This document shows, piece after piece, positions 1-11,350 of a DNA stretch of 64,000 nucleotides. The first letter of the stretch is position 1. Every line of letters starts with the position of its first letter. Under the pieces are notes generated by a model. The model ran no database searches, was not told the origin of the DNA, and saw only the letters and a program-made list of their open reading frames with translations. This stretch comes from Bolinopsis microptera (lineage: Eukaryota; Ctenophora; Tentaculata; Lobata; Bolinopsidae). The stretch covers positions 15,485,445 to 15,549,444 of the forward strand of contig NC_087079.1 in the NCBI RefSeq assembly GCF_026151205.1, read 5' to 3'. The position numbers were made by a program, and so were the translations under genes.

Positions 1-2628
1 ATAACGCCTACTTTTTAAAATGCTGCTCACATAAAAAGTATAAGAGATAGACATTAAACTTTTGTTGCCACATTATAACAAACGTTTAAACTTCATTCTG
101 ACTTTATATTATCATGCTGCTAATGTTAGCCTACAATTAGCATGCAATTAAAAGCTAAATGTTGTGCAAAGTGTGAATTACACTACGTGGAATTGCCCAT
201 TTATAAATCACCAGGTACAGTACATGTATTTATTGAAAAGAAACTTAAAATCTAGAAATCAGTTTATACCAACTTTTTGTTTTATTATCACTACAGTTAT
301 TTTCCTCTCTCACTAAGATCTGAACTAGATTCACAGGTATGCGAAGTATGCGAAATGTATCTATACAAGCCAAGCACACTAATTGTTGTACAGCATACGA
401 CACACCACTTACTCTATCAACTTTAAGAGCTTTGCGGTTACAAACAAAATGATCACATTCGGTCGACACGTTTCATGTGGTTTAAGTCATTAACAGTGTA
501 ATTCGTCACAATAACGAGTGTAGTGTGATAAAAAGTTTGACTATAAAATAAGTTTACGTTTTTGATAGTCTCGCTATATCGATTTGGCTTATAATATGTC
601 TATTATTAGTTTGTTATTTTAAATGCTTTTCGTACAAATTTACAACAAAGTCTTCTTGTTATGTATCCTGGGTTTGGACAGGATATTACCCGCTTAAAAT
701 ATTTCCATCGCGCCGCGTTACATAATATTCAATAAATGTAATAGATTTGTAGTGTTGTAATTAGTTTTTTTGAAATGGAACAGAACATGTGCGAATGCTC
801 AATCTCCATTTCAGCAGTAGTATGTAACTATGTAAATGTAATCCATTTACTTTGCAATCGATTAGACTTAAATCGTTAATTATGCTATTACGTAACTTGT
901 TAAAACGTGCATTTGTATGATTACCGAACAAATATTTCAACATATAATGCAACCTGACCAGAGTCATTATTGTAAAATATTCGCATAGTTTGTTATGCCT
1001 CGTTGATTACATTACTCAATTCCCGATTAGCTTAAATACCGTGACCTGTGTTCAATACAGGCAAACGACTGATATCACAATAATACTCTTTTTAATTATT
1101 TAAGTCATACATGATTATAGAAACTATGTTATTAGCAGGGTGCCAGAATTATTGGCGTGTTTTGAATTTTATGTGTAATATTCTATAATTATTTATTATC
1201 AAACTTTACACAAATCTGAAGTAGTTAACAATAAACGTCCTTTAAACTTTTAAAGATCCGGTTAGTCTACAAAGAAGATCGGTAAGAACATATTGAATGG
1301 CAATAAACTTTAAACTTTAAAAACAAAAACATAAAACGTGTTTAAACATATCATTTAATACAAAAACATAAAACTTCTAAATACATAATGAAAATAAATT
1401 TCTCCATAAAATACGGTTCGAGTCAATATTTCTCAGTTCTGTCAAGCCATCTGTATTCTATAATGAATTAAATGTTTTATGTTTGAACTTTTTCTTAGTT
1501 TTATAATTTTTAATTTTTTGTTTCTACTCCCAAATATTTATGATGATTTGTAGGGATCGTTCAGTGTTCACATTTATGGAAACCAGATTTTGGCCATTAT
1601 GAACCCCAACTTCATCTATAACACAAATAGTTACACAATAGCGCTTTTTAAAGCCCCTCCCTCCAAGGCTTAAGTAATATTATATGAATGATCACTTAAA
1701 TCATATTATTGTAGATGTGTTTTTAATAGGTGTAATGAAAAGTTTATTTATATAATACCAGCTCCTCAGGTTTAATCAAATCAGAGATATTAGAAAACGA
1801 AAGGTTCATTAGTATTACAATATGATAAAATGATCTATGATGCTAGCGGTCCATACTCCATATTAGTCATCAGAATACGGGGTTTGAGAAGGCCGTTAAA
1901 ACGTTTTGCAAGTACGGTAGTCACAGTTCTTGTTCATAATGTCTAATCTCTCGTAATATCATATAATTAGTAATATTATATTACGACGCTTGATTATAAT
2001 TATTCTGCGTTATAGCCACTCCTTATCAGGATAACCAATAAAACCCACTCACGCGTGAATAATTTAACTTAAAATCATATTACTTTAAATTATATTGCTT
2101 TAATGGCTTCTTGACTATAATTGGTAGTAACACTTCGGGTTCGTGATATCATTTTATGACAAAATCGTTTCAAACGAAGTTATGTTGAAATGGTTTAGTT
2201 AATTCATTCTCCTCTCTTCACACCCTTAGTACCATCATCTCACTCTCCTCGCCTCTGTTATTCTGGCTTATCAATTTCTGAAAGTTTTTAATTTCTGGTC
2301 TTCCCTTCCCCAGTTTCTAGCCTCCTCTTAAATTCCTTATAATTAACCTCTCATCCTCTCGAGTTTCTAGGTTCTCAATCTTTTTGGCATATCAATGTAC
2401 CTGGTCTCTCCCATTCCACCATTAATCTTTTGCCAAACCGTCTACGAATATTATCTCATAATCACTTCTAATTGTCCTCTGCAAATTATGTAATTTTCCA
2501 CACAATTCCTAGATATTGTTGAATGTTGATATGCTATCAGATCGTGGGCCGGTTGTTTTCATGATTATAATAGAGACATTATTTTATAACTGCAACTTCT
2601 CCAAGTAGGGAAGTAATAACCGCACAAT
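1..2628. other. AT-rich intergenic DNA, no gene recognised
   Basis: No reading frame here has recognisable protein motifs, and the longest ones are short and low in complexity. A stretch near 727-772 (direct-strand text aataaatg..attgatttgtag-like) recurs near 10722-10768, so at least part is a dispersed repeat. The last few hundred bases before 2629 presumably hold the TSEN54 promoter, but I see no defined element. Confidence 0.5.
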
Positions 2629-3440
2629 ATGTTTGAAGAAGAAGATATCCCACCTGCATCACCCCCAACACCTGAAGTCCTGAAACTATCACAGAAAGTA
2701 AACGAGCTACCCCGGTACACGGCATACAAATACTTCATTCCTGACGAACACTCTGAACGGACAGTACAGATGGCACGAGGTCTGTACGGCACAGTTATAA
2801 AAGAGTTGACCACTAACAGGGAGAAGCATATCTTTAAAGGGGTGCTGAATCTTGAGGATAAGGCGGTGTTCTGTAAGGGCAGGAAAGCTAAGGGCAACGC
2901 GTTCAACAACATGGGAGTGCAGTCTTGTTTGGGGTTTCGTTTTCAGCCGGAGGAGGCTTTGATTCAGTTTGAGTATGGAGTTCTGGAAGTATTTCTGAGT
3001 GAGGAGAGTAAGGTTCCGATGTGTATGCAAGATTTGTATGATATCATGATACCTTGGATTTCCCTTGAGTTCTACCAGGCTTACTGTCATCTTGTTCGGC
3101 TGGGATATATTGTCAAGAGAGCAGATCCAAATATCCCATCAAATAATTCATATCAGAGAAAGAGAGGTTATCAAAACTTCACGTGACGTCATCAAATGAT
3201 ATGACGTCACCGGCTGATAATATCAGAGTACTGAAGGTACGTAAACCTTTATCAGCGCAAACAGACTTTCACGTTGTGATTCTAAAGAGTTGTAGAACTT
3301 TTCCCTCCTTGAAGAATATTCTGGAAATTATTCGGATCGTTGGAAGGACTAGCATTAAAATTGCTAGAGTAACCGATGGCAAGATTTATTTTTATTCTCT
3401 TGCAATGGTTGATTTTCCTGATGCTGACGAAATTTCATAA
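2629..3440 (+). CDS. TSEN54: tRNA-splicing endonuclease subunit Sen54-like, two exons
   Basis: Sen54 is a structural subunit of the heterotetrameric nuclear endonuclease that cuts introns from pre-tRNAs. Exon 1 (2629-3182) carries the Sen54 N-terminal domain: an NNMGVQ segment matching the family's (T)MGF core, then PEEALIQFEYG and HLVRLGYIVKRA, the most conserved blocks of the family. Exon 2 (3227-3440) carries the C-terminal domain, with PLSAQTDFHVVI and ARVTDGKIYFYSL resembling the family's final DGDISFYS strand. The frames differ between the two parts. They join in frame across a 44-nt intron (GT at 3183, AG at 3225-3226); a 62-nt alternative (GT at 3167, AG at 3227-3228) also keeps frame. 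The product would be about 255 aa, against roughly 526 aa in human, because the long low-complexity middle linker is missing. Start chosen at the first ATG before the conserved domain. A frameshifted pseudogene is the main alternative. Confidence 0.85.
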
Positions 3441-4521
3441 AAGAGTTAAAATCTTTCTTTTACCATGTGTATTCTGGTTAGTGGTTATTGTTAAAGATTG
3501 TATTCTGGTTGTTGTTAAAGAAATGGCTCTTTCCCACGCCCTTTTTACGTACGAACCATTTCTTGTTAAAGAATTGTTAAAAATTGTCAAAGAAATGGTT
3601 CATACCCTGCCCACGCCCCACGTACGGTACTCTATTTCTAAATGTTAGTCCCGCAAAATACAATATTTTAAGTTGCAGCACTGAAATTGTACGTCAAATC
3701 ATGAAGTTATCTCATCTTATCTTTAGAAACTGAACTTTGAGAGGTATTATGAACTGCATGAGCTGTTTTTTTATAATGTAATCACAGAATATAAGACAGT
3801 GTATGCCATGAATAAGGTGTGATATGCTCAGGAGGTCGTTACAGAAATTTGAGATGGCACGAGCGTGACACTGCCTTATAACAATTTTACAGTTTTACCA
3901 GCTGCTCAATGCTCATTTGCAAGGGTTTAGTGCTCTAATCGCTATTTAATGTAACTTGCAGTCCTTTTTTGTGTCGAATTGATCTTACAGCTCAACAATT
4001 TCCATAGCACTCTAGTAGTAGTGAATAGATTAATTTGCTCTGTAGCTTATAGTGATATTGTCAGTGACTACTTAACTATTATTAGGTTATATAATAGATT
4101 CATAACCACAACTAATATCACTCTAATTAGTAAAAGTGACTAGACATTTCGAATATATATCTCCAAGAGCGTGTACAACTCTGATTGGGTGTTTAAATGT
4201 TGGCTGGAGCCACCAAATTTAAGTGCCTTTGCTAGTTCACCAGTAACACAGGGTTACAGGGTTAGTGGAGCAACTTGTAGTTTTACACATTGATATTTGT
4301 GTGTGTTCCGACCGGCTCTCCTGTGCAATTATATTTACCTCTCTCATCTCTGTGCGGTATTTTTATGCACTTAATAAGACCGTCCATGGATCTAATGGAT
4401 CTAAATCTTGATGGTGCAAAACTAGAATGCTGATATGAATCGTATTTGATTGTTTGATTTATTGATTATATATCCTTGATTAAATTAACTCAGATACTGT
4501 TTTATATAGCATTAGATAACC
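3441..4521. other. intergenic spacer between TSEN54-like and MOSPD2-like genes
   Basis: About 1.1 kb with no coding signal. Between 3440 and 3625 several degenerate copies of a 'ttgttaaagaaatgg'-like word occur. The region should contain the TSEN54 3' end and the promoter of the next gene; no canonical AATAAA or TATA arrangement stands out. Confidence 0.5.
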
Positions 4522-7500
4522 ATGGCAGCAGCACCCATCGCCAAGGATGTAGCCGACGAGATCAGAAACAAGTTTACCGCCCTGGCAACAGACGCCTCAA
4601 AATACTACGAGGCGGATTTGGAGCGCATCAAGACAGATGATAAACTAGTATCACGCTTCCTGGCGCATCAACGAGATGTAAGTAGTACGGTTATGTTACG
4701 TGGTGTTATGACGTCACGTGATTTTATGACGTCACGTGGTGTTATGACGTCACGATGATAAGCTAGCATAATATTATAATCTTACATTGCCTACAATTAA
4801 TCTGAAGCGCACTAAACCAGTGCAGCAGTGCTGTAACCAGCAGGTGGAACAATGAAATAATCTAAGACGGACAGGATAGACCCAGTGTAATTTCATTGTC
4901 TCAGGACAGAACAACCTTGCTATATAATAAACTTTGGGTTGTTAAGAGTTAGAACAAAAAGTTAGAAAACTTCTGGGAAAGTTTTTTTTTAAATTTAAAC
5001 CTTTTGTAATATGCTTTCATTCTTCTTAGCCATATCCTTTTATATGTAGGAACAATTGGTAACTCCCGGCATACGGGTGTGATTAATAATTGTACGGTAA
5101 GAAATACTATAAAACTTTTAAAATGACGGTAAGATATTGCAGTTATTTACTGCACGCACTTTTATTATAAAATTTCCTGATATCAAATCTTTTCTTGATA
5201 TTACATAATGTTATCTCATCAAATAGGGCAAACCTGGCAAACCGAATGTAAGTTCATTGTTCATTTCGTTGCCAATGCCACCATTATTTGTCAACCCTTG
5301 ATTTTTAAACTTTGATTTTATCGAGACACGATCTTCTTTTGATCAAGAGATGCAGTAACAAAACTGTTCTAAAATTCATTAAATGTACGTGTAATAAATG
5401 ATCATTGTTCATAAAAACTGTCATTTAATTTTCATTAAAATGTTCATATAATAAATGTTTATCGAAACTATCTTAAATGTTGTGATGTTACAAATTTATC
5501 AACCAATTACTTGGATGAATTATGAGTGTCATGTAAAATTTGCTATTTATATTGAAGTTTTATCTAAAAACTTTCCTATTTAAAATGTCCCTACGTGAAC
5601 TTAAAAAACTTTATCGGTTATCTATTTTGGTCATATTTGGTATTAGATCTTTAGTTATAAGTATCATATTCTTGCATTAGTATTAACGATATATTATTTT
5701 CAAGCTTATGTTTCCAGTTCTCACCTTTTATTCGAGTAAATTTCTAGGATGTTTAGATTAAACACTGCTGAGTATACTTTTTATCTTAATAGTGGTGTTA
5801 TTAAACTTCAAATTAATATTATTTGTTGTTAAATCAATCCTTGTTTAGTATAAAAGTTACATTTTGTCGGCTGGTAATTATTTGACTATATTTGACCTAA
5901 AATCTCAAATCAACTTACTAAATACACTAAATTCCTGAAATATAAAATTAAATTCCTTTCTCAGGACAAAGATGAGACCGCCAAGATGATCGAGAGTGTA
6001 TTTACGTGGAGGAAGGTGAACTCTGTGAGAGATCTTGACTTCTCCAAGGACCCGGACCATGTGCTAACCTCCATGTACTTCAGGGGACAAGATCTTGATG
6101 GTAAGTTGGTGAAACTGAAACTGTAACTGAAACTGAAACTGAAACTGAAACTAAAACTGAAACTGAAACTGAAACTGTTAATTTGTTTCAGCCCGCCTTT
6201 TTAATTTTGTCTAGTATGAAAATAAATTCGTCAATGTAATGTGAAGTGAGTGAAAGGAAGAACCTTGAAGTTGAGTAAAACGTCTCTGACCAGTGACCTT
6301 GTTGTGATGACAAGGGTAATATCCGGAACATTATTTATAAGTCACACTGTTTTAATGATCCTGGGGCAAAATTTGTAGTGTTCCCGTTTGTTGCGACAAC
6401 GAAAAGGCTCTTATCAAGATTTAAAAATTCCATTATCCTGATAAGGGGCCTTTTCCGTGTCGCAACAAAGATTCATTGATGGTTTACTTTCAGTTTGTAA
6501 GAAAGATTAGGCAGCAGCGTTGTTAAATTTTTAGCTATCTTTTGCTTAGAACTTTAGTATATATTATATATATAATATATGTATGAAATTAAATGTAAAT
6601 TAATGTGAAGTTAGTGAAGGAAGAAAGTAGAATTTTGAGTTGAGTAAAACAGTAAAACGTATTGTTGCCCCTTGAGGATAGTTAAACCCCCGTTAAATCC
6701 CCGTTAAACCCCCGTTAAACCCCCGTTAAACCCCCGTTAAATCCCCGTTAAACCCCCGTTAAATCCCCGTTAAACCCCCGTTAAACCCCCGTTAAATCCC
6801 CGTTAAACCCCCGTTAAACCCCCGTTAAACCCCCGTTAAACCCCCGTTAAATCCCCGTTAAACCCCCGTTAAATCCCCGTTAAACCCCCGTTAAACCCCC
6901 GTTAAATCCCCGTTAAATCCCCGTTAAACCCCCGTTAAACCCCCGTTAAACCCCCGTTAAACCCCCGTTAAACCCCCGTTAAATCCCCGTTAAACCCCCG
7001 TTAAATCCCCGTTAAACCCCCGTTAAACCCCCGTTAAATCCCCGTTAAACCCCCGTTAAACCCCCGTTAAACCCCCGTTAAACCCCCGTTAAATCCCCGT
7101 TAAATCCCCGTTAAATCCCCGTTAAACCCCCGTTAAACCCCGTTAAACCCCCGTTAAACCCCCGTTAAACCCCCGTTAAACCCCCGTTAAACCCCGTTAA
7201 ACCCCCGTTAAATCCCCGTTAAACCCCCGTTAAATCCCCGTTAAACCCCCGTTAAACCCCCGTTAAACCCCCGTTAAACCCCCGTTAAATCCCCGTTAAA
7301 CCCCCGTTAAATCCCCGTTAAACCCCCGTTAAACCCCCGTTAAATCCCCGTTAAATCCCCGTTAAACCCCCGTTAAACCCCCGTTAAACCCCCGTTAAAC
7401 CCCCGTTAAACCCCCGTTAAATCCCCGTTAAACCCCCGTTAAATCCCCGTTAAACCCCCGTTAAACCCCCGTTAAATCCCCGTTAAATCCCCGTTAAACC

Positions 7501-9491
7501 CCCGTTAAATCCCCGTTAAATCCCCGTTAAACCCCCGTTAAACCCCCGTTAAACCCCGTTAAACCCCCGTTAAACCCCCGTTAAACCCCCGTTAAACCCC
7601 CGTTAAACCCCCGTTAAACCCCGTTAAACCCCCGTTAAATCCCCGTTAAACCCCGTTAAATCCCCGTTAAATCCCCGTTAAACCCCCGTTAAACCCCCGT
7701 TAAACCCCCGTTAAACCCCCGTTAAACCCCCGTCTATCCGCAGGTGCTGATGTTCTGTGGGTAGAGCCCAAGTACTTTGACAAGACAAAGAGGGCTGAGT
7801 TTGAGAAGTACCTGATGTGGCTGGTAGAGAATAGACCGGGGGAGGCGGACAGTTCACAGATCACTGTGAGTTCAACTAATGCTGTATTTCATACTCTTAC
7901 ATTTATAATAGGGTTTCTAATTATCATTATGGATTATATTGTGTGCGTCTTGTCTGGATTGTTTAAATATATCAGATGATATTGTCTAGACACCATTGTC
8001 TAGATAAAGCCATGCTATACAACTTTGATACAGATAAGATGTAATTATTCTGTATGTTTCAATGTTAAAATCAAGTAGTATTTCGCAATCTTTCAAGTTT
8101 CAACGTAAGCAACGAAATAATAGGGCCCACAATTAGACCTTATTAGCGGTATTGCTTTCCACAAATGTAATGCTAGTTTTGGAGGATTTCCACAAATCTA
8201 ATGTTAGTTGTGGAGGATTTCCACTAATCTAATGCTAGTTTTGGAGGATTTCCACTAATCTAATGCTAGTTGTGGAGGATTTCCACAAATCTAATGTTAG
8301 TTTTGGAGGATTTCCACAAATCTAATGCTAGTTTTGGAGGATTTCCACAAATCTAATGTTAGTTTTGGAGGATTTCCACAAATCTAATGCTAGTTGTGGA
8401 GGATTTCCACAAATCTAATGCTAGTTGTGGAGGATTTCAACTAACCTAATGTTAGTTGTGGAGGATTTCCACAAATCTAATGCTAGTTTTGGAGAATTTC
8501 CACTAATCTAAACTAATGCTATTGTTGGAGGATTTCCACTAATCTAATGCTAGTTGTGGAGGATTTCCACAAATCTAATGCTAGTTTTGGAGAATTTCCA
8601 CTAATCTAAACTAATGCTATTGTTGGAGGATTTCCACAAATCTAATGCTAGTTGTGGAGGATTTCAACTAATCTAATGTTAGTTGTGGAGGATTTCCACT
8701 AATCTAATGCTAGTTGTGGAGGATTTCAACTAACCTAATGCTAGTTTTGGAGGATTTCCACTAATCTAATGCTAGTTGTGGAAGATTTCCACTATTCTAA
8801 TGGTAGTTTTGGAGGATTTCTCTTGGAAATCTTCCTCAGTCCTAGAGTTATTTGTAGCTCTGTATTTCATTATCATTATATAATACACACAACTAATAAC
8901 TATTCATATGTAGTACACTAATCATTATGCCTATAATGTACACTGTACATGTATTATCCTGCAGATCGTGCTAGCACTAGGCGACGTTGGGTTGACTGAG
9001 GTTGATGTTGAGTTTATAAAGTACTTTATCAACATATTCATGTACTACACAGCTGACGTAATGAAGGTAATCTTTTAACCAGTTCTAGAGTGATTTCTAA
9101 CTTTAATAGGGCGTTTCTCATTGCTGTTTTTAACGGGTTTCCTCATTTTAAAATAATTTAGAGATAATAAGATTTAAACGTTATATACGCCCACGTGCCA
9201 AATTGGAATAATAATGTTGATTAGTGTTTGATAATGTTAATAATAATATATGTTTAATAATATTATGTATGAGATAACTCACAAATTATTCCTCCTTCCC
9301 AGAAAATGATAATCCACAATATGCACTGGTTGCTGAACGGTGTGTGGAAGCTAGTTAGTGTTATGCTTTCTGAGGGGGCCAAAAAACGAGTCCTATTCCT
9401 CAAGAACAAGGAGGTTAACAAGCATATTCCTGAAGCAAGCGTACTGGCCTGCGTTGGGGGTCCTGATCCTTTTAGATATCAAGCTGCTTAG
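4522..9491 (+). CDS. CRAL-TRIO domain protein, MOSPD2-like (five exons)
   Basis: Exons by splice consensus: 4522-4677, 5965-6100, 7744-7865, 8965-9066 and 9303-9491. They join in frame to 234 aa. The start is ATGG in good context (aaccATGG). The product follows the N-terminal CRAL-TRIO (Sec14) half of motile sperm domain-containing protein 2 block by block: KYYEADLERIKTDD, the DETxKMxxxxxxWRK stretch, DVEFIKYFINIF, IHNMHWLLNGVWKLV, then a final GGPDPFRY. MOSPD2 is an ER-anchored contact-site protein; its CRAL-TRIO domain is thought to bind lipid or droplets. Unlike MOSPD2, this protein stops right after the CRAL-TRIO domain. The MSP domain that binds FFAT motifs and the C-terminal membrane anchor are absent, so it is probably a soluble single-domain paralogue. 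Its introns are rich in tandem repeats (listed separately). The ORF shown by exon 1 alone reads through into the intron and is not real beyond 4677. Confidence 0.85.
4690..4756. repeat. four ~18-bp units with CRE/E-box motif in intron 1
   Basis: Starting about 12 bp after the exon-1 donor, an 18-bp unit is repeated about four times. Three units contain TGACGTCACG (4709, 4727, 4745), and two of these continue to the fused CRE plus E-box word TGACGTCACGTG. The first unit is degenerate. Full TGACGTCA words also occur twice in the TSEN54-like mini-intron (3184, 3202). Confidence 0.7.
6108..6178. repeat. (CTGAAA)n microsatellite in intron 2
   Basis: About eleven copies of a 6-bp unit (ctgaaa, with a few substitutions) directly follow the donor site of exon 2 of the CRAL-TRIO gene, beginning within 10 bp of it. 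Confidence 0.9.
6388..6468. ncRNA. 81-nt imperfect hairpin, pre-microRNA-like (candidate)
   Basis: The segment folds back on itself with arms of 29-30 nt and a loop of about 22 nt. The outer 11 bp pair perfectly (TTGTTGCGACA against its complement). A two-base mismatch follows, then GAAAAGGC paired, then a small bulge and CTTATCA paired. Length, single-hairpin form and short internal mismatches suit an animal pre-microRNA. A tiny MITE would look the same. It lies in intron 2 of the MOSPD2-like gene; strand is undecided. Confidence 0.35.
6681..7733. repeat. 11-bp minisatellite (CCCCCGTTAAA)n, about 96 copies
   Basis: An uninterrupted array of an 11-bp unit in intron 2 of the MOSPD2-like gene. 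Two unit types alternate: AAACCCCCGTT and AAATCCCCGTT, with a few 10-bp units missing one C. The order of the two types is not random; a block of roughly 10-12 units recurs with small changes (see findings). The array runs to within 10 bp of the exon-3 acceptor at 7743, so its C-rich end forms part of the polypyrimidine tract. The other strand carries runs of four or five G every 11 bp. Confidence 0.97.
8153..8822. repeat. ~31-bp minisatellite in intron 3
   Basis: About 21 copies of a 31-bp unit (ggatttccac-aa/ta-atctaatg-c/t-tagtt-g/t-tgga). Some copies are expanded by an inserted aactaatg word. Copies differ by point substitutions only and have no unique spacers, so this is a plain minisatellite in intron 3 of the MOSPD2-like gene. 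Confidence 0.95.
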
Positions 9492-9723
9492 TAGGAATTA
9501 ATTAGCTTTACACGATATAATTAATTGGCTGGTTCAACTTTTGGTGCTCTGTTTATGTTAATCTTGCTTTATTGTGCGAACTTATTTGATTGTATACAGT
9601 ATGTGAACATATTATACATTCGTCACTTTCAACAGTTTTGATGCGAAGGAGTAAAATGTATAGTGTTTGATGTGTATTCTTACTGAAATGAATGGAAATA
9701 TCTGATCCTATTAGGCTTGGTAT

Positions 9724-9858
9724 AATAAATTATTTATTGGGGAGATATATTGAGATATATTGAGATATATATATATTGAATCGGGACGGCTTTCTCATGT
9801 TTTGTTATAGAAACGAGTTCTAAGAGTCATCACAGATTTGTTTGTATCACTAATAAAG
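9724..9858 (+). promoter_or_regulatory. candidate polyadenylation signals of the MOSPD2-like gene
   Basis: AATAAA occurs at 9724-9729 and again at 9853-9858, 230-370 bp after the stop codon at 9491. Either could direct 3'-end formation. Confidence 0.4.
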
Positions 9859-11350
9859 AATTTAAAACTACGCAACTTTACGTCGTTTCTGGTTCATATT
9901 TGATTTATTACTCATTCGATCATTTTTTCTGGGAAACTAATATTTATTGATTCACTCGTGATACTGTATGTTGATTGCTTTGCCATGTGTTGCTGAATTG
10001 GAAACTTTTAAGAAGACTTTCTATTCCTTTGTAAAGTCGATTTTTAAAAATCAAACAAACTCCGAACGGTGTCAGGTAACTTCAGGTTACTGATAAAACG
10101 TCAAACTAGTCTCTGTAAATATACTGATAAGGGTCGCATCTGGTGATAATATTTCATTACTATACCAGAGCTGTTGTAACGGCCACATTTGAATTTGGTC
10201 ACATAATCGTTCAGTCATAAGCGGAGCGCGCATTGCAATAGCCTTATTGCGCAGCGCCAAAATAGGCAAGCAAGCGACTAGATCGATCGACTCGACCAAC
10301 CACAAACGTAACGAATTAACCTACTTAACTAACTACCTAACTACCTAGTTCAGCTTAGATTCGTTGGCGTAACGAAGGCGACCCCGCTATTTTCGTTCTG
10401 TAAAGCTTTCTGTACTACTGTAGTGATTTTTTCGACCGGAATGAAACTTCGAGCACCTCAATTGTCTCACATGCCATCTATAGTTCACCGACTAATTGGT
10501 TTCTGGAGAAGAATTCGGTAAAAACTGTGAAATTTCGGCCCGGGAAAATGCGTCTTCAAAAGCTGAAAATGGGACAAGGTTTGGGAGAATATGATTTTTT
10601 CATTCTGTCGGGTATTTTGACTTCCTCAATTGTGTCATATTTGATACAAGAGAAACGCCATTTTCGGACGTGGGGAGAGTTAGGATTCCTCAAACTACAT
10701 TAAATTATTACCTTCTGTAACGTCCTCAATAAATGCAATTGATTTGTAGTGTTGTAAGTAGTTTAGTCGGCTATCTATAGTTGACCGACTAATTGGTTTC
10801 TGGAGAAGAATTCTGTCAAAACTGTGAAATTTTGGCCCAGGAAAATTCGTCTTCAAAAACTTAATTTTATTGTTAATCGAATTAGTTTGGCCAAAATTCT
10901 GGTATTTATATGTAGCATTAAAGTTTTACAAGCTTTGAAGAAATACAGATCTTACAAGTTTGACGTACAACTGTCACAAGTTTTACAATTATTATAGTAA
11001 ATCTTTATATCAGTACAATCCATAACCAGTATAACTTTCCATTCCAAAATTTGATATAATCATAACAAAGCCGAGTTGTGAGAAAAAGGAAAAATATTTA
11101 ACCTTGGGCACTCATAAAATGCCAAAAAATCTACATAATCGACCACCATGATAGTAAACGTGTTGTACTTATTTTTTCACAGACCTAAAAACTGAAATTG
11201 CAGGATATGTTGAATGACGGCCTTAGTATTATCAAAACATGGATAGAATACTCTAACTCTACATATATAACCCTTAGTTCGTACTAATAGTTATAATTAT
11301 TTATGTCACATAAATATTTACATTCTTAATTTGACGAAGTCTTGTTAAAC
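9859..11350. repeat. intergenic DNA with an ~85-bp direct repeat
   Basis: No gene is visible. An 85-bp segment at 10478-10562 recurs at 10775-10859 with about 90 percent identity (shared words include ccgactaattgg and tggagaagaatt). Between them lies a 40-bp segment (around 10722-10768) also found near 727-772. This points to dispersed, transposon-derived sequence. Confidence 0.6.

Noticed and set aside
2565-3090. Minus-strand ORFs opposite the TSEN54-like exon
   Set aside because: They are antisense shadows of a frame with clear Sen54 motifs and show no motifs of their own.
8153-8822. Possible CRISPR-like array (regular 31-bp repeats)
   Set aside because: Units are contiguous with no unique spacers, and the locus is an intron of an animal gene; it is a minisatellite.
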